From the NCBI RefSeq assembly GCF_963675165.1, contig NC_087392.1:4299442-4363441 (forward strand): DNA of 64,000 bases. Direction: 5' to 3'. This DNA is from Halichondria panicea (Eukaryota; Porifera; Demospongiae; Suberitida; Halichondriidae). Under the pieces are notes generated by a model. That model searched no databases. It was not told the DNA's origin and saw only the letters and a program-made list of their open reading frames with translations. The translations under genes and the position numbers were made by a program. Below are positions 37,402 through 52,413 of the stretch, in pieces (position 1 is the stretch's first letter; each line of letters opens with the position of its first letter).

Positions 37402-40400
37402 CTACATTTGGCACACAGTTAATTGCTGAATTGTTTGTGAGTCAACTACTGCACTGCTTGCACCAAACCATTGGCCTCCGTAGCCACTGAATCTGTGTGT
37501 GGGGTGGGGTGGGTGGTGATTGAGTGGGTGGGTGGTAGTGGTGATTGAGTGATAACAGTGACAATAACTTTTGTAACAATGAAACCTGGTGGATGTAATA
37601 AAGAGGTGGCCTGCTAACACAGCTCCAAACACATACTATGGAGACTTTGGGGCCATTATAGAGGGTGTAATAGACACTGTATTTCACGGAAGTACATAAT
37701 AAAATGAAATTCTAGACTATAGGAAGCGAACAGGTTTTAATGTCAATAGGGTGGGGTAATGGGTTGGGATGACAACGACAAAACTACAAAACTAATGGTT
37801 ACCAGCAACTCACCATTTAGAGAAGGTGATACAGAAACAGAAGAGCTACTTTGAGAATCAGATGCTAATGCTGCATGTGAGGAAATACAACGGTCATACA
37901 ATCGTACACACAAATACTGGCATATACTAGGTACTGTATCTAATTGCGTACCTGATGCAGGTACTGATAATTGTCTCCGTGGCGACGAAGGTGGTGTGAA
38001 GCCGTCGACAGGGGGTGCAGCAGACGTGTCTGTGGGGGGTAGTCACATGACAAATATTAGCCTTGTTTTGATAATTAGATGGCCAGTGAAAAATGTATGT
38101 ATATATATGTAGAAGGTTTCAAATACATGTAGCACCAAAATGTTGTGATGGAAGAGCAGTTCTATCTGCCCTAACTCGTATTAAACACGTAGTAGCTATA
38201 ATTATAGAGGGACCAACCCTAACCCAAGGAACATAAGTAGCTACATGTATAAAGGGACTAACCTGAACCCAAGGAGACAGTCGTAGGGGACGGTGAAATG
38301 GGCTCTGTAGAAACAGTAGCGAACAAAGTCAGTGTGAAGTCTTGTGATAATTATGGCAGTATTGAAAGAATGTAAAATAACTCACTGAAGTTGTTGAAGT
38401 TGCTGTATTTATCGTTAGGAGCCGATTTCCTCTTTACTCTGTTGAGGGGGCTCGGTGGATTTCTACGCAGCTGCACAACTGCAGGGAGAGAGTTTTAGAT
38501 AATTTGGGGTCCCAAAGTGTGAAGAAGTTCTAGAACAACCTCAACATTCAATGCACTGCTCGTACTGTACATAGTAGCCAAATACAAAAAGCTGAACAAA
38601 ACCGGTATGCAAAGTAGTATAGGTAAATCTAGGATATCACTATAGACACCCAGTCAATGACTCAGATATTTGACAACAGTCAGAAACATACATAAAAGTT
38701 TGCAGTGAGTAAAAACAGAGAATTGGCACCAAAGATGGCAAAGCTAAACTGTATGTGACCCTCAGTATACAACTAAGGGACTAAGGCTGTCACTATGATC
38801 CAGTACCCACCTCTCTCACTGCTCTCCGCTATTCTCTCGAGGAGGTCCTCTTCTTGAACCACGTACTTTCTTTCTAAATGTTTCCTCACCATCTTCAGCA
38901 TGCGGTGCTGCAGAGGAACAGAGAGGGCTCAATAAACAAAAACAGTATCTACATGTACGATGCACACACGACTATGCAGCGTGTAGGACTTGCTTTAGGA
39001 AGAAGTCAATTGATACCATGTTATTACTGTACATATCACATTGTCAACTGAAGGTAACACGCTCGTAATAACAGTCATAAGTCATTCCGTCCCTACTGTG
39101 TCATTTTTTATACGGTCAAGTAACCTTGAGGCATAATTTGGTAAAGGTCCTTGTATTGCATGAAAATCCTTGCGTTGTATGCAATATACAGGTAGTTCGC
39201 CTATACAGATATCAACAGACTAAAAGTGCACAGTCATATCCACGATGCACTCACGTGTGTGTAGACTTCCTTGAGCACGTTGTCAGTGATGGTGGCCATG
39301 TTGGTGGACTTGTTTCTAAGTCTGATCGAATGGTGAATGCTTTTTAACATGCCCCCAAGCTTACCGAGGTCTACCTGCGGAGGGTCGGGCTGTGGGGGGG
39401 GGGAGGTGTAGGATATAATATCAATTGGTACATGTATACTTGCCCCATGAGTTCACAGAAACAAATATCATAACCTATGACAGTGTAACATATTATAATG
39501 GGTATGTGGGGCCCTGTTTGCATGACAATACCAAGTTTCAAAACTATACGCGGGGTCTGCCAAATTATGGAAATTTAAGCAGTTTAAGGGGGAGGGGGGG
39601 TGGTCTAATAATCTACAGTGCATGAACACTCACAATGATGGGCTGCTGACAGTAGGTCTTAATGAGTCGTATCTGTCTGGCCAGCATTCTCAGTTTCTCA
39701 AAGTTGACGAGCCCCTTGACTTGTGACTCGTTGCCATCAAACAAGAAGGTGAGGTCTTTCTTTATGATGGGGAAGAATGGGATGAGTGGTGGAGGAGTGC
39801 TTCGCTGGAGCTCACGGTACTTGGCCATGTTATGGAAAGGATTCATGAAGCCTGACATGTCCTGTGATTATAAGGACAAATAGAACAGAAAATGAAAGTG
39901 AATGATGTTTGGGCACATCTGAAAATGTGAAAGAACTCTCAAAGAGCTGCAAGAATTGAACTCGAGTATTCTTAGAGACGGCTGCCCTAAAACTGTATTC
40001 AACACACAATTGATGTCAAGTTGTGTAGGTACTGTACCTCCATAGACTTCTTGTGTTTGGAGGGCACCTTCTCCCAGGAGCTCTTCTGTCGAGAGACCAG
40101 CCCGTGGTGGAGACCACTCAGAATGTGGAACATGGAGTTGTAGTTTCTCTGATCCTTACAGCATCCTAGCGAGGGTGTGGGAGTGTGTGTGTGGGTTGTT
40201 GTATGGTAACGTTTGGGTTGTGCAAAGCACACACCTTGTATGCAATGTGTGACACATAATGGACGATTAGCTCACAGCAAATAATGTTACGACTCTAATA
40301 CAGCACACGTACACATACAAAAACTATAACCAGAAACTGCATGGAACACTATGGGACTGGTAACAATTATGCAATGTGCAGGCAGGCAGGCAGATGACTC

Positions 40401-43400
40401 ACTGGCTATCTTGATGAACTGTTTCATGAGCTTGGCCCTCATGTCCGATCGTGTTTCACTGACAACCATTGTCACCACCCAGTACATCTCGTCGTTGGGG
40501 ATCTACATGTCATGTATGTGATGTCATACTGCATCATCAAACACTCCAAAATAAGGACAACTACACTTTACAGTGAAACCTGTCTTTACATGTATGTAAG
40601 CAGGTCACCCTCTAAAATACAGCCAGGTTAATGGGGCCCAAAGTCTCCATAGCATGATTATGTGTTAGCAGGCCACCTCTTTATAACAGCCACTGTGGGT
40701 CTGCTCAGCTATAGACGGTTTTCACTGGACTAATTGGTATATTCCTCAACAGGGAAATAAAATTTAAAATGTGAACCTAAGGAAAAGGAAAAGGAAACGG
40801 AGAAGTACTAGCTAGCCTCTCTCAAACTCTGCACAACAGTTTTATAAAACGCTGTACGTAGATGTACATGGCTTCAATCACAATAATTCTCAGTTGCTCA
40901 CATTCTCAAACCTGGACAGGTTCTGTTTGGCCTGTTGGTCTCGATTCCTCCACAGGTCAGCTATGTACTCACGAGAGTCTATGCTGCAAAACACCACCGA
41001 GTCCTGGATGAAAACAGACTAGTTTCAGGGCACGTAGAAAAGTGTTGAAAGTTTGGGTAGCACACATAGGGAATGGTCATCACATTTAGAATTGAATTTG
41101 TTCTGGCAATGTAGAGAACAATACTATGAGTGAACTCACGGCTCGTGTGAGCTCCTCTGCCACCTGCTTTGGTGAGAGGCTGAGGATGTGCTCCCACAGT
41201 CGACTCTCCTTCACAATGTGCTGGAGGGGAGGGGAGGGGGGGGGCAATGTTAATACGAGGGGCAGTTACAGCATTGGTTTAAGGGGAATATAATTAGTTG
41301 CATGCAAGAGTCCGGTAGAAAATAGCAATAGCTTTTCGATGTCCGGACACAACGTACACACATGTATACAGTTAATTATAAGCACTGAATATTGAAATGG
41401 GCTAGAGCCTTATAAATCGTCAAGTCATCAATGTTTGCAACACAAACATATACAACAGCAATTCACCTCGGCTTCTTCGTCCTGTACCAACGTGCCGTGG
41501 AAAGCTCTTTCTTTCAGATAATACCTGGGCAACAATATAATGATTGATATACACACAATTACAGAATGTTGCGCGTTTTTGAAGATAACCACGATCTCAA
41601 TTTTGAACCCTCAATCTTACCTGCTTCCGAGGCCAATATAGTTGGCAAGGTCTGTCAAGTGATTAGGGAGCACTGAGTTACGTATTGGGCCGTTCCTACT
41701 GTCCACAGTCACCATACAGATACAGTACTCACTGCAAAGGGAGGGGGGGGGCAAGGAATGAATACGTGTGCTAGTTCACACCAAGTGTGCTTGTTTGTGC
41801 CTCCATTAAACCAATTTGTAACAACACTACTGCAAGTACGTAGAATACTACAAAAGTGTATACAGAGCAGGGATTATAAATAAGAGCCGAAAGCTACAAT
41901 GTGTACCTTGATGGTGAGACGACAAACTTGTCAGGATAGAACTCCTTCACTGATCTGCTGATCAAGTCAGCTATTGTAGTCGACTAGAGAAAATTATACT
42001 GATCACTCATGATTCGGGACACATCACACACACAGTAAGATGCTGAAACACATTCAATACAAACATAATGCATACATGTACATACATGTATACACAGTAA
42101 ACTGCTACTATAGCCATACTGGATGGTACCGGTGACACACAGCCTACACCCATCAACTCTATCCCTCCACTTACTGGAGAGATATCCAGGTACTTGTGTG
42201 AGTGGTCAGGGAGGTACAATTTCACTACGGCATCGACAATCTTCCCGGCAGCACCCCCCTTCCCGTTACCCCCTGGAGAGCTCAGAGAGTGAAGGTCCTC
42301 CATCGAAATTGCTCTTTTAGTTAGAGGGTCACCTTCCGAGGTAGATGGAATAATCAATCAATAATGACTTACACTACACAACAACTAGGCGTAAAATACT
42401 ATTTTCATATACGGGTACAGGCAAAACAATTAGTCACGTACAAATCATAATTTTGTATTGAACCTATAGACCTTTTGTGTTCCAAAGTACATGTACGTGT
42501 GTGTGTATAATTATAGGGATGATTCAGACGACTTAACTACATTGTTAAACCTTTCTTTCTACCTTTCTTTCCTCTACCTTTGTCTCCTTTCCCATCGGAC
42601 AAGTTCTCTGTCGAATTTTTTCGACTTTTACGACTTTTTTTCAAAGCTTTAAGGGGGGCGGGGCCGGTGGTGCCATCATGTGAGTCCGTGGTCACAATAG
42701 CGGAGGAACTCGATCGAGGGCCGAGCTTGAACTTTCTGAATTTATCCAAAGAGGATAGCTTTCCAGTAAAGGCCGTTAGTGGTTTCATTATGTGCTGTGG
42801 GAAGTACATGTAGGGTGGGATAAAGACTACTGCACTGTGCAATGCATGTGGCGGGTATAAATTATTTTCAATCTCACGAATTGCATGAGGGGGAGTGAGT
42901 GAGGGATATTCGTACATTAACACTAGTTGGGCTGCTGCTTTCTGCCAACATTTTATCTAGACCCTCGAAACGTTATCTGCCACACGGTAATATAGTATAC
43001 AGTGGGCACGATAATATTTTCATGCACTGTGTCAAATACTCACCGGGCCCTTTTTCTTTGGCTTTGGGGAACTTGGAGCTGGAATGAATGTAAATGATAC
43101 TATTATCGAAGGCTATTGCATAATGAATATATACACTATGGTCCATTCCAACATGCTGTAGCAGACACAGTACAAAGATTACACTAAATGTACGTATATA
43201 AAGCCAACTTCAAAATGCCAATTTTGTAAATAAGACTCTATCTACATCTACATGTACGTACTAGAGTTACTTTTACAAATGTAATAGCTACACAATGTAT
43301 TGTAAGGGAGCTCACTCTTGCCCGAAGATTTCCCGTTTGTGGCGGCAGGTTTGGAATCTGAGTTACAGCGTGCCATAGGAATGAGGGGGACCATTGGTGC

Positions 43401-46400
43401 GGGGGCGGGAGATTTGGACGAGTACTGTGTGAGGGTGTGTGTGTGGGAGGGGATAAACAATGTGAAAGTTGATATACTCTATTTGCATGCAATAGTGGCC
43501 AGGGCTTCTAATTCTAATTTCTTTGATTGAGACGAGCAGGCCATTGAGACACAGACTTCTATTCAAGATATACTATAACACTACACATGCATTACACTCA
43601 CATCAGCTGGTACTTTTGGAGGGTCTGCCACAAACGTTCTGAACTCTGGGAAGGTAACAACATATAGTCATGCACACTCACAACAACACACCCCAGGCTG
43701 TATTGCTGTGGCTAACGGAGATACCTACCAGGGAGGTTGGACTTGACTTTGAGGGACAGCTTGTAGTTTTTACGCAATGTGGACAACACCTGTGGCAGGA
43801 AAATAGTGTAATACTCAGAACATCACATGATTGAGCGGTCCAATCACAACACAGTACTCCAACAATTAAGACAACATACTCATTACCACAGAGTACATGT
43901 ATTGTACCTGATTCAGCTCCTTCTTAATACAATTTCCATCATTTATCTCCAATATCTGAATAGAAATTGATACAACAATTAAACTAGTACACACATTAAC
44001 AGTGACACATACATTGCATGGACACACAAAGCAAGGTCAACCCCTATACCCTAAGTTACACTCTTTATTCATCCATTGTACATGCATGAGACATAAACCC
44101 AGGTATAAGGACAAAATCAGGCAAGGAAAGCTATTAGGGAACGTTAGTTTTGAGTGAATATGTAGTGATCACCTGATCTCCTAGTCTAAGCCCCGCCTTC
44201 TCTGACATTGACCCTGGCTCGACCTTTGACACAAACACGGGATGCCCGACCTCCCATCCTCCCACCACCTCAAACTCCAGTGGAGAGTTGGTACCTGCTC
44301 GATCCTATAAGGGGGGGGGGGGGAGTGTGTACATGTACATTGTATATCGCAATGTTTTGTAAGCATAAAAATTATAATTATGGCATCGCAAAAATAAGAT
44401 CGCGAAGCCTATACCAGTACTTGCGGTATGACATCAAGACCCTTGCCTGATCGCAAAAGTTGGATTGCATAGTGTCAAATGTTCTGCTAATTTGGCTCAT
44501 TCGCAAAACATTGTAGTACATCAACATGTACATGTATGTAGTAATACAGCAGCCTGTTACCTGCATGGCTATGTCTACACTGTACATGTGTGCTCACCAG
44601 CTCAATGCCTGTTACCTGCATGGCTATGTCTACACTGTACATGTGTGCTCACCAGCTCAATGCTCCTGGTGGCAGCTCGTGATGATCTCAGTTTATCCAG
44701 AGTCCTCTTCTCACTGAGCTTGCCCTGAGAGAAAGAGAGACAACAATCAACAGTCAGCACACACTCATTATCAGCTATTTTAGAGAGAATTAACTGAGCT
44801 AAAGACTATCTAAATTGGAAAGTATACAACTGTAACTTATGTATACACTATGCAATTGATCTCTTTCAGCTGTACCCCTGCTTCAGTACATACGAAATAA
44901 TGTAAACAAACTATGAAATTGGATCCTCAAAACTAAACGCACACACTACTAACAATGTAGTATTGATCAACTCAATTGACTCACGTCTTCTACGAGTCGT
45001 ATCTCGAACCAGTCCAGGAAGTCCAACATCTCTGTCATCTCCTCGAACTCAGAGTATTGTTCTGCCACCCAGTATGTCAGTATCACCGTCACCTGTACAC
45101 ACAGGCACAAGGTATACACAGCGTAAATCATATTATTGGTAACAACTTGATATACTTACATGTATACAACAGCCGGCCTGACTTTAAGCTATACAAAAAC
45201 ATATGTACAGTACAGCACAGGTCAATAACCAACAGTACCTATTCAACTGTGTATGGGTAGATACAGTAGAGAGGTACACTGTATAGTTGTTAGTTCTGAT
45301 CTGTATACTTCAGGATAGTACTTAGAAGTACGGGTAATTGTAGCAAAGTTCATTGCCCACAAGAAATTTAATTCCACTGTAAATAAAAAAACAAAAATAC
45401 AAACCGTGCAATCTAGAATGACTATGAAAACAGTTAATCATGCACCAATAATGATGGCTAATACTTGCACAGACAGTTAGTAGCCAGAAGCAGCACCACT
45501 GCAGTCTATAACCCTCGGAATGACCTTACTAAGATGGCCAATGTGGCGGCGGCACTTCTCCGTATCGACTGTGGTCCAGAATTGTTTAATTCCTTCTATC
45601 AGCTCCGTCTTGGTTGTTGGTTTAACCTCTTGTTGTATATAATCCTTGAGCTCGTGCCATAAGTTTTCAATTGGGTTTAAGTCAGGGGATTCCGGGGGTG
45701 TGCGCCACCAGTTGATGGTCTCAGATTCAAAGAAGTTCTTGGCCTTTCGAGATGTATGCCTAGAATCATTGTCTTGCATGAACCTATGAGTTGAAGGGAA
45801 GTTCGATTGAATAAATGGAACCAAATGTCTACGAAGGATCTCTAGATAGAAATCCGTGTCCATTATCCCTTCAAAGATACATACTGCGGTCGCTCCCTTT
45901 TTACTGATGCCAGCCCATACTTGAACTTTTACGGGTTGCTTTGGTCTTGGTGTCAGTTTTCGAGCCTGGTCTTTTCTACGGAAAGCATGTCGGTGATGAG
46001 AATCAAGTTGGATCGAGGTTTCGTCACTCCAGATGACATCTTCAAAGTCATCCTTCTCCTGTATCTGCTGCACACACCATTCTAAACGCTTCACTCTGTT
46101 CGGTTCATGAATCATCTGACAGTATCGCGAGCCACGAAAGGTCCAACCTAACTCTCGCCGGTACTGTTTCAATGTAGTCAGACTAATACCTATACCACTG
46201 ATATGTAGGACTTGCTGTAGTTGTGTGGCAGTAGTTTCACTGTCACTCTGCATTTTGGCTTCTACAATGCACTTCACTTCAGGAGTGATCTTGGTCTTTC
46301 TTCTAGAGCCAGATTTTCGTAAAACAGATTTATTACTTCGGTAGTACGACAAAAATTTGCTGACAGACTGACGAGACAAGTCCACTTCATACATCTCTTG

Positions 46401-49400
46401 AAGGTGGCTAGATATGTAACCTGCTGTCCATCCTTTACTTGCAAGATAGAGAATTGTATGCTTAATGTAATGACTGACTTCGGCCATCACTTTTCTTTTC
46501 TGACAAAAATAATTCTAGACTGTATGTAGATCTAGAGCAGGCAAGATAATGATTGTGCTTATATTTGGCCACAAGTACCTTATCTACTCACTCCCACACT
46601 ACCCTACTACCCTATGTAAGTACCTGTACTACCCTTAGGTACCCGTATACTACCTCAAGTACCCCTACTACTACCCTAAGTACCCCTACTACTACCCCAA
46701 GTACCCCTACTACTACCATCTACCCGTGCTACCCATATTCACATTTACAATAGGTAAGTACTACACTACTAGGTATACATGGAATTTCGGTTCAGATACC
46801 AAAGTACTATAATTATGGGTCTTGTAGATCCCGAAATGTTTTTATTGACCAATATTTTAACTGCACACATTGCACTCTATGTTTAGACGCCTTCTCCAAC
46901 TGACTCGCTACCGCTACCAAAACAGTTCACTAGTGACCCTATACCGTACACCAGGTTTTGAACACGAGAGTCGGAGACTATCTGCCCCCTGAAAGAAACC
47001 CAGCCAACCTACCCTCTCTCTCTGCTCAGGCATTCCTTCGACCCAAGCCTTCTTGAGCTGATCCACTACGACCAGGGGGGAGGGGAGGAAGGTCTTGTAC
47101 GTGAGCAGGAAGTCCTTCATAAACAAATCGTCCACTGTCTCCTCACAGAGGTTCTTCAAGAGCTCCTCCGGGGTCGCCTGTGGGTGTGTATGGGGGGAGG
47201 GGTACATCGAGTAACAAGCTACAACTGTATTGCCAGCAAGTCCCAAGTGTACTGTCCAAGCATATTGCACTGCTGAGAATGAACACGGTACATTTACACA
47301 ATCAATGCTTATGTCTTAAACACTGCATATCATTGAATAACAGCTAAAAATAACGTGGACAGTAATGGACTAATCCTCCTTAATTATGTACATGCACGTG
47401 GGTGGGTTGAAGCCATACTAAAAACCACGCAGCCTTACACAAAATACATCTAGACTCTTAGTGACTTTGAATGCCTATCTGCCATTATCCCCCTCCCCCA
47501 CATACACACCCATCCGTACCTGTACAATAAAGTAGCCCTCCCTCTTGGCGTCCACGGCTCTCTTCTCCAACACTGCCACCAGCTCTCCGCCCACCTCCAC
47601 TCTCTTCAGGTTCTCCTCTCCCTGAATCTGCACACGACTGTACTCCTCCAGGGTCACAAAGCAAAGCTGGAGGGGACAGATGGCTCGTTTGATAAAAGTA
47701 ACAAAAAATAGGAATAGGTTACATCTCCTTCCAATAAAGAAAGTAACACTTCAAGTCTTGGCGATCATACTTTTGTGATGCCATAAGCACTCGCACTAAC
47801 TTTACAAATATAAACCACTCATAAAACATTGTAGCTACATGTACATGATAAAGACAAACATTGACAGAGTGTATAAGTGACTGAATGGCTTACAGTGCAT
47901 GATTTCTCTGCTGTGAGCAGCTTCCCTCTCTGAGGGAGCACCTTGAGACTCTGGTTGATGCCAAACCTGGAGCACACACAGGGAGAAAACAGCACATGAC
48001 CTTGAAATAATCAACACATACATTTATACTCTGGGAATAGAATATAGATTTCTGCTAACTACAAAATCCCATGGCTGTTTGTGTCCCAAGGCAACAAAAT
48101 ACCAGTACACGTATATCCTTTATATCGTACAGTGAATGACTAAACAGTCATACACATTAAGCACAGCACAACACATTAAATATGGTATGTAAGGATAGGC
48201 CATAACAGGATGCAGTAATTAGTGGCTAGAATGGGTGCAGACTATTGCGTCACTTCATAATCAGGTCAACCCTCTATTATTTATACAATAGCTTATACAG
48301 CCAGGTTAATGGGCCCCAAAGTCTCCATAGAATGTGTTTGGACCTGTATTAGCAGGCCACCTCTAATGGAGCCACTGTTGATCTGTTCAACGACAAGGGT
48401 GAATGGTATAAACAGGTTTCACTGTGACTTGTTTCATCACGTGGAAGCTACAGCAGTACGTACATTAAACAATCCATACAAGGCTCCAAAACACTATAAG
48501 ATCACTTAGTGGATCAATCACAAGAGACAGCACATTAACAAGGCAACGGTGAGTATTGAGAGAGTTCACAGGACAACAAAGTCAAGACCTTGTACTAGCC
48601 TTGTCCACTACCACTCACATGATCAGCCATCATTGCATACACAAGCATCACAGACACGTACACATAATCAAGCAAAGGCTGAGACACGCAATGAAGTACT
48701 GCTAACAGTGGAAAATTGCTCTAAGTGCACACTAAAGTGGGAATAACTCAAACCACACCAAGAGATCTCCGAATCTCCTGCCTAAGAAATCACACCACCA
48801 GGTCCCACAAAGATCTCATACAAATGTAGGAAAAACCTCAAATCAACCAAACACTTTTGGTAACTCTGTTGGTTCCCACAAGGTACTGTTACTGTAGTAC
48901 GGTACTCACGAGTCTCCAACGTGGTAGGTCCTGTCCGTGTCCGAGTCCCTCACCAGTCGCAGCTGACCGTTGAGCACTACATACCACTTGTCCACCTGAG
49001 GGAGGGGGCGGGACAAAGCCACAACAAGTAAAGTATGGCCTCAACTATGTATACATGTAATACAGTGAATCTGTCGATTAAGATACACTTTTGTGGGAAC
49101 AGTATAATTATAATCAAGACAATGTTGTAGAGAGGCTGTACTGTACTAGGAGGCTCTATGTACTGTATTTTATAGGTAGGTACATTTTAGGTATGGATCA
49201 AAGCACTAGCTAGTACTGTTCTTGGAGAGGCACTTGTACATGTAAACAGTGTCCCTAATTTGACAGCCTTTTATTAGAGGGTCCCACAGTCTAGTTATAC
49301 ATTATGTGATTGCTGTACACATCTCTACAACACCAAACCTACCTCTTCCCCGTTGTCAATGACGATGGAGCCCTCGTTCTCAAAGGTCTGCAGCATGAGT

Positions 49401-52378
49401 ATCTGGAACAGGGCTTGTCGTATGTTGGACGTCATGTTGGTGAAAGCCTGAGGGGGTGGAGGTTACAATAACTATACATTCCTCTTAAAATTGCATTTGA
49501 ACAGCTGCTTAATTCAAACTATGAGATGTGTACATGTATTGACAATCAAGGCACAATAGTCTAGTTCACAATGGTTGCTTTGTTTGCATATTACGCTTCA
49601 ATCACATTCAGCCACACACACACACACACAGTAAACACAATCATGCCTTCGCATCACGTGACGTAACCAACCAACTCACTGGTATATACTGTAAGACGTC
49701 CATCACTCGCTCTGTGATAAGAACAACATTCAATAACACACACCATACATGTACGTCTTGACAGTACTCATAAGGTCTACTATTGTAACAGCTTTACAGT
49801 AAGCGGTGCCGAGGGTCACACCTACATGTAACATGCAGCTGCTGTATGCCTCATCAAATATCGAGTACCGGGTGTGGTATGGCGAGAGCTGTCGCTATGA
49901 TTGGGGATTTTTGAAACAATTATCTTTATTAATTACGATGAGAGACCGTTTTGGTGGGTGTTGACAGGCTCAATTAATCGTCAGTACATACCTTCTCACC
50001 ACCTGGCTGGCTGTGCATACTCACGTGTACAGTAACTGCATGTTTAGGTACAGTACACACTGGCTATTTCAGCTAAGATCACCTGTTTGTCACTTCTAAA
50101 ATGAATCGAAATAGCAGTGCATATGTACAAGTAGGTACATATGCACTGGCTAGAAGAGGAATCTTCGCTATTTCTCTTTAGGGAGCTAAGGTCACCACTT
50201 AGCCACTCTTGGAATTAACAAAACATGTGAAAAATTTAAAGTTCAAAATTAGGAGCAGAGATAATGCAAGTGTCAGTATAATGCAGTGTGCGTATGTAGC
50301 AAGCGAGTTCCATTGTAGTACAGTTGTGTAGCAACCCACTAATAGAAGTCATCCACTTATTATAGTATCCCCAACACTGACCTATGTCCTCCTCTGATCT
50401 GTCAGTGGGGGGCTTTGACAGCACCTCCAGCACAGCGTCCATACTGGTGGCACTGGAAGACTGCATGTGAGGACACAAACGTATCAGCTATAATTATACA
50501 GAGTTAGTAATAAAAATACAAAAAACAGATGGTCAGTGGGTAGACGAAGCAACATGTAGTGGGATTACAGTGAAACCTGTCTAACCACAGTGGCTGTACA
50601 GTAGAGAGGTGGCCTGCTAACATACGTTGATACCCACACACTATGAAGACAGTGGGGCTTATTAACTTGGCTGTATTATAGAGGGTGACCTGGTATCTTA
50701 GATGTTCACTACACTGATTTACCTCTTCGGGGACAAAGTAGAAGTTAAAACTCATCTTATTAACTGTAGCACTATATTCTCTAAGGTATGAATACATCAA
50801 CTACAAGTACAAGTACGAACTTGAAAATATCCTGGCTAGCTAACTATTAGTCACAATTCAATCAAGCCACACACTTAATCTTTAGTGTACTAAGATCTGC
50901 TGCAGTTAAGGCATTGGCTTGCACGGCTAATTTAGCTAACAATAGTGGCTACAAGTTGCTAAGTGGAGGTACAAGACTGCTACATGCACACACCATACAG
51001 CCAGTTTATGTACTGTACTCCGTAACAATGCTATATTATATCTCACCTCTGATTGCACAGATTCCTCGTCATCAGAATCAACTGGAGAGAGAACCACACA
51101 TTTATACATACATACTATGTACAATATACATACATGTATACTGCACACACTCTACTTTATACAAACACTGTATATGAAGGATGAGGGACACAACTACACC
51201 TGGATAATTGCAGGGGAATCTCTTTCAATTTCCACCCCTGAAGAATGGCCAACTGAGGCCAGATCCAATGAACAGTGCATTCACAAACAACCCTTTAAGA
51301 AAGGCCACCCCTGATAGCTAAAAGCTGTGATGTACATGTACATGTATCCTCCTGATCCCTCCCACACACCTTGACTCTCGGACAAGTAGTCGAGTGAGCC
51401 GACAGAGTCTCGTATCCTGTGATCTGTTGGGGGAGCACTGGCCCTCCGCTCTCTACGCCTGTCCCTCGATCGTACTATGACCTCTGACGATGTTGGACCT
51501 GCTATTGCCAGGTCAAAGGTCACTGGGTGCTCCATTGCTTTATTGAGACTGTCATTGGACATACTTTTCTTCTTTTCTTCAAATGAGAAAAACGGTGACC
51601 TACAAACCGAGCAAAGAGATGTAATAAATTTTATACACAAACAACCACGACAAAATCCCAAATACCACCTCATGTTGGAAAGTGAAGATATGACGAATAA
51701 TTATATACCGTAGAGCGCGTAATTTTCGTGGGGTAAAATATTCGTTATTTTCATGGGTAAGCTGACCTCCACAAAATTTCCCCTATGAAAATCACCGTGT
51801 TCGAATTTTTACTCCACAAAAATGACCCGCTATACAGTACTTGTACCTAACTGACATGCACAACTCCTCTACTTGTAGGCCAAAGTCTTGAAATAGACTG
51901 CACGTACAATACAAAAGGTTCACTTGTAGCAACCACTTGATTAGTGTTCAGAAGATGATCTAAAAGGAGGCCCTACATGTATATTCAAGTGACTGCAGTA
52001 CTACAGTACAGTCAGTATCAACGCCCCTCAGGGCATGTAGTTGTTAAGCATGTACTCACAAGACCATAGCTCTAACACAAAGACACTGTACACTGTACAC
52101 GTACCTTTCTTCACTCATGCTCCTCGAGTCCCTGTCAGAGAGAACGTCTGCACTCATGGGGTAGACCTGCGTCCTTCGAGGGGACCCTGTACTGTCAGGG
52201 GGTGGGGTACTAGTGGCCACATGCAACTCAAGTTCTAACCCATCACTGCCTTTTCGTCTACTCAGAAGGGACTCGAATTTTGTGAGTGGAACATTTTCTG
52301 ACCGTCCCTCTGTCATTCCGGACGGTGGTACAGTATCCTCCGCCTTGGTACTGGCAGCAGTGGTGGACACTTGGGTCG

Positions 52379-52413
<35 letters not shown>

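Noticed and set aside
42007-42357. Separate gene at the Ser-rich segment of the PDZ-GEF
   Set aside because: Its first part ([13 protein letters not shown] to [15 protein letters not shown]) is the exon before the RA domain, and the rest is intron readthrough.
51060-51720. Independent small gene in the Ser/Arg-rich segment
   Set aside because: Splice borders and order place these exons in the linker of the PDZ-GEF gene, between its two cyclic-nucleotide-like domains.
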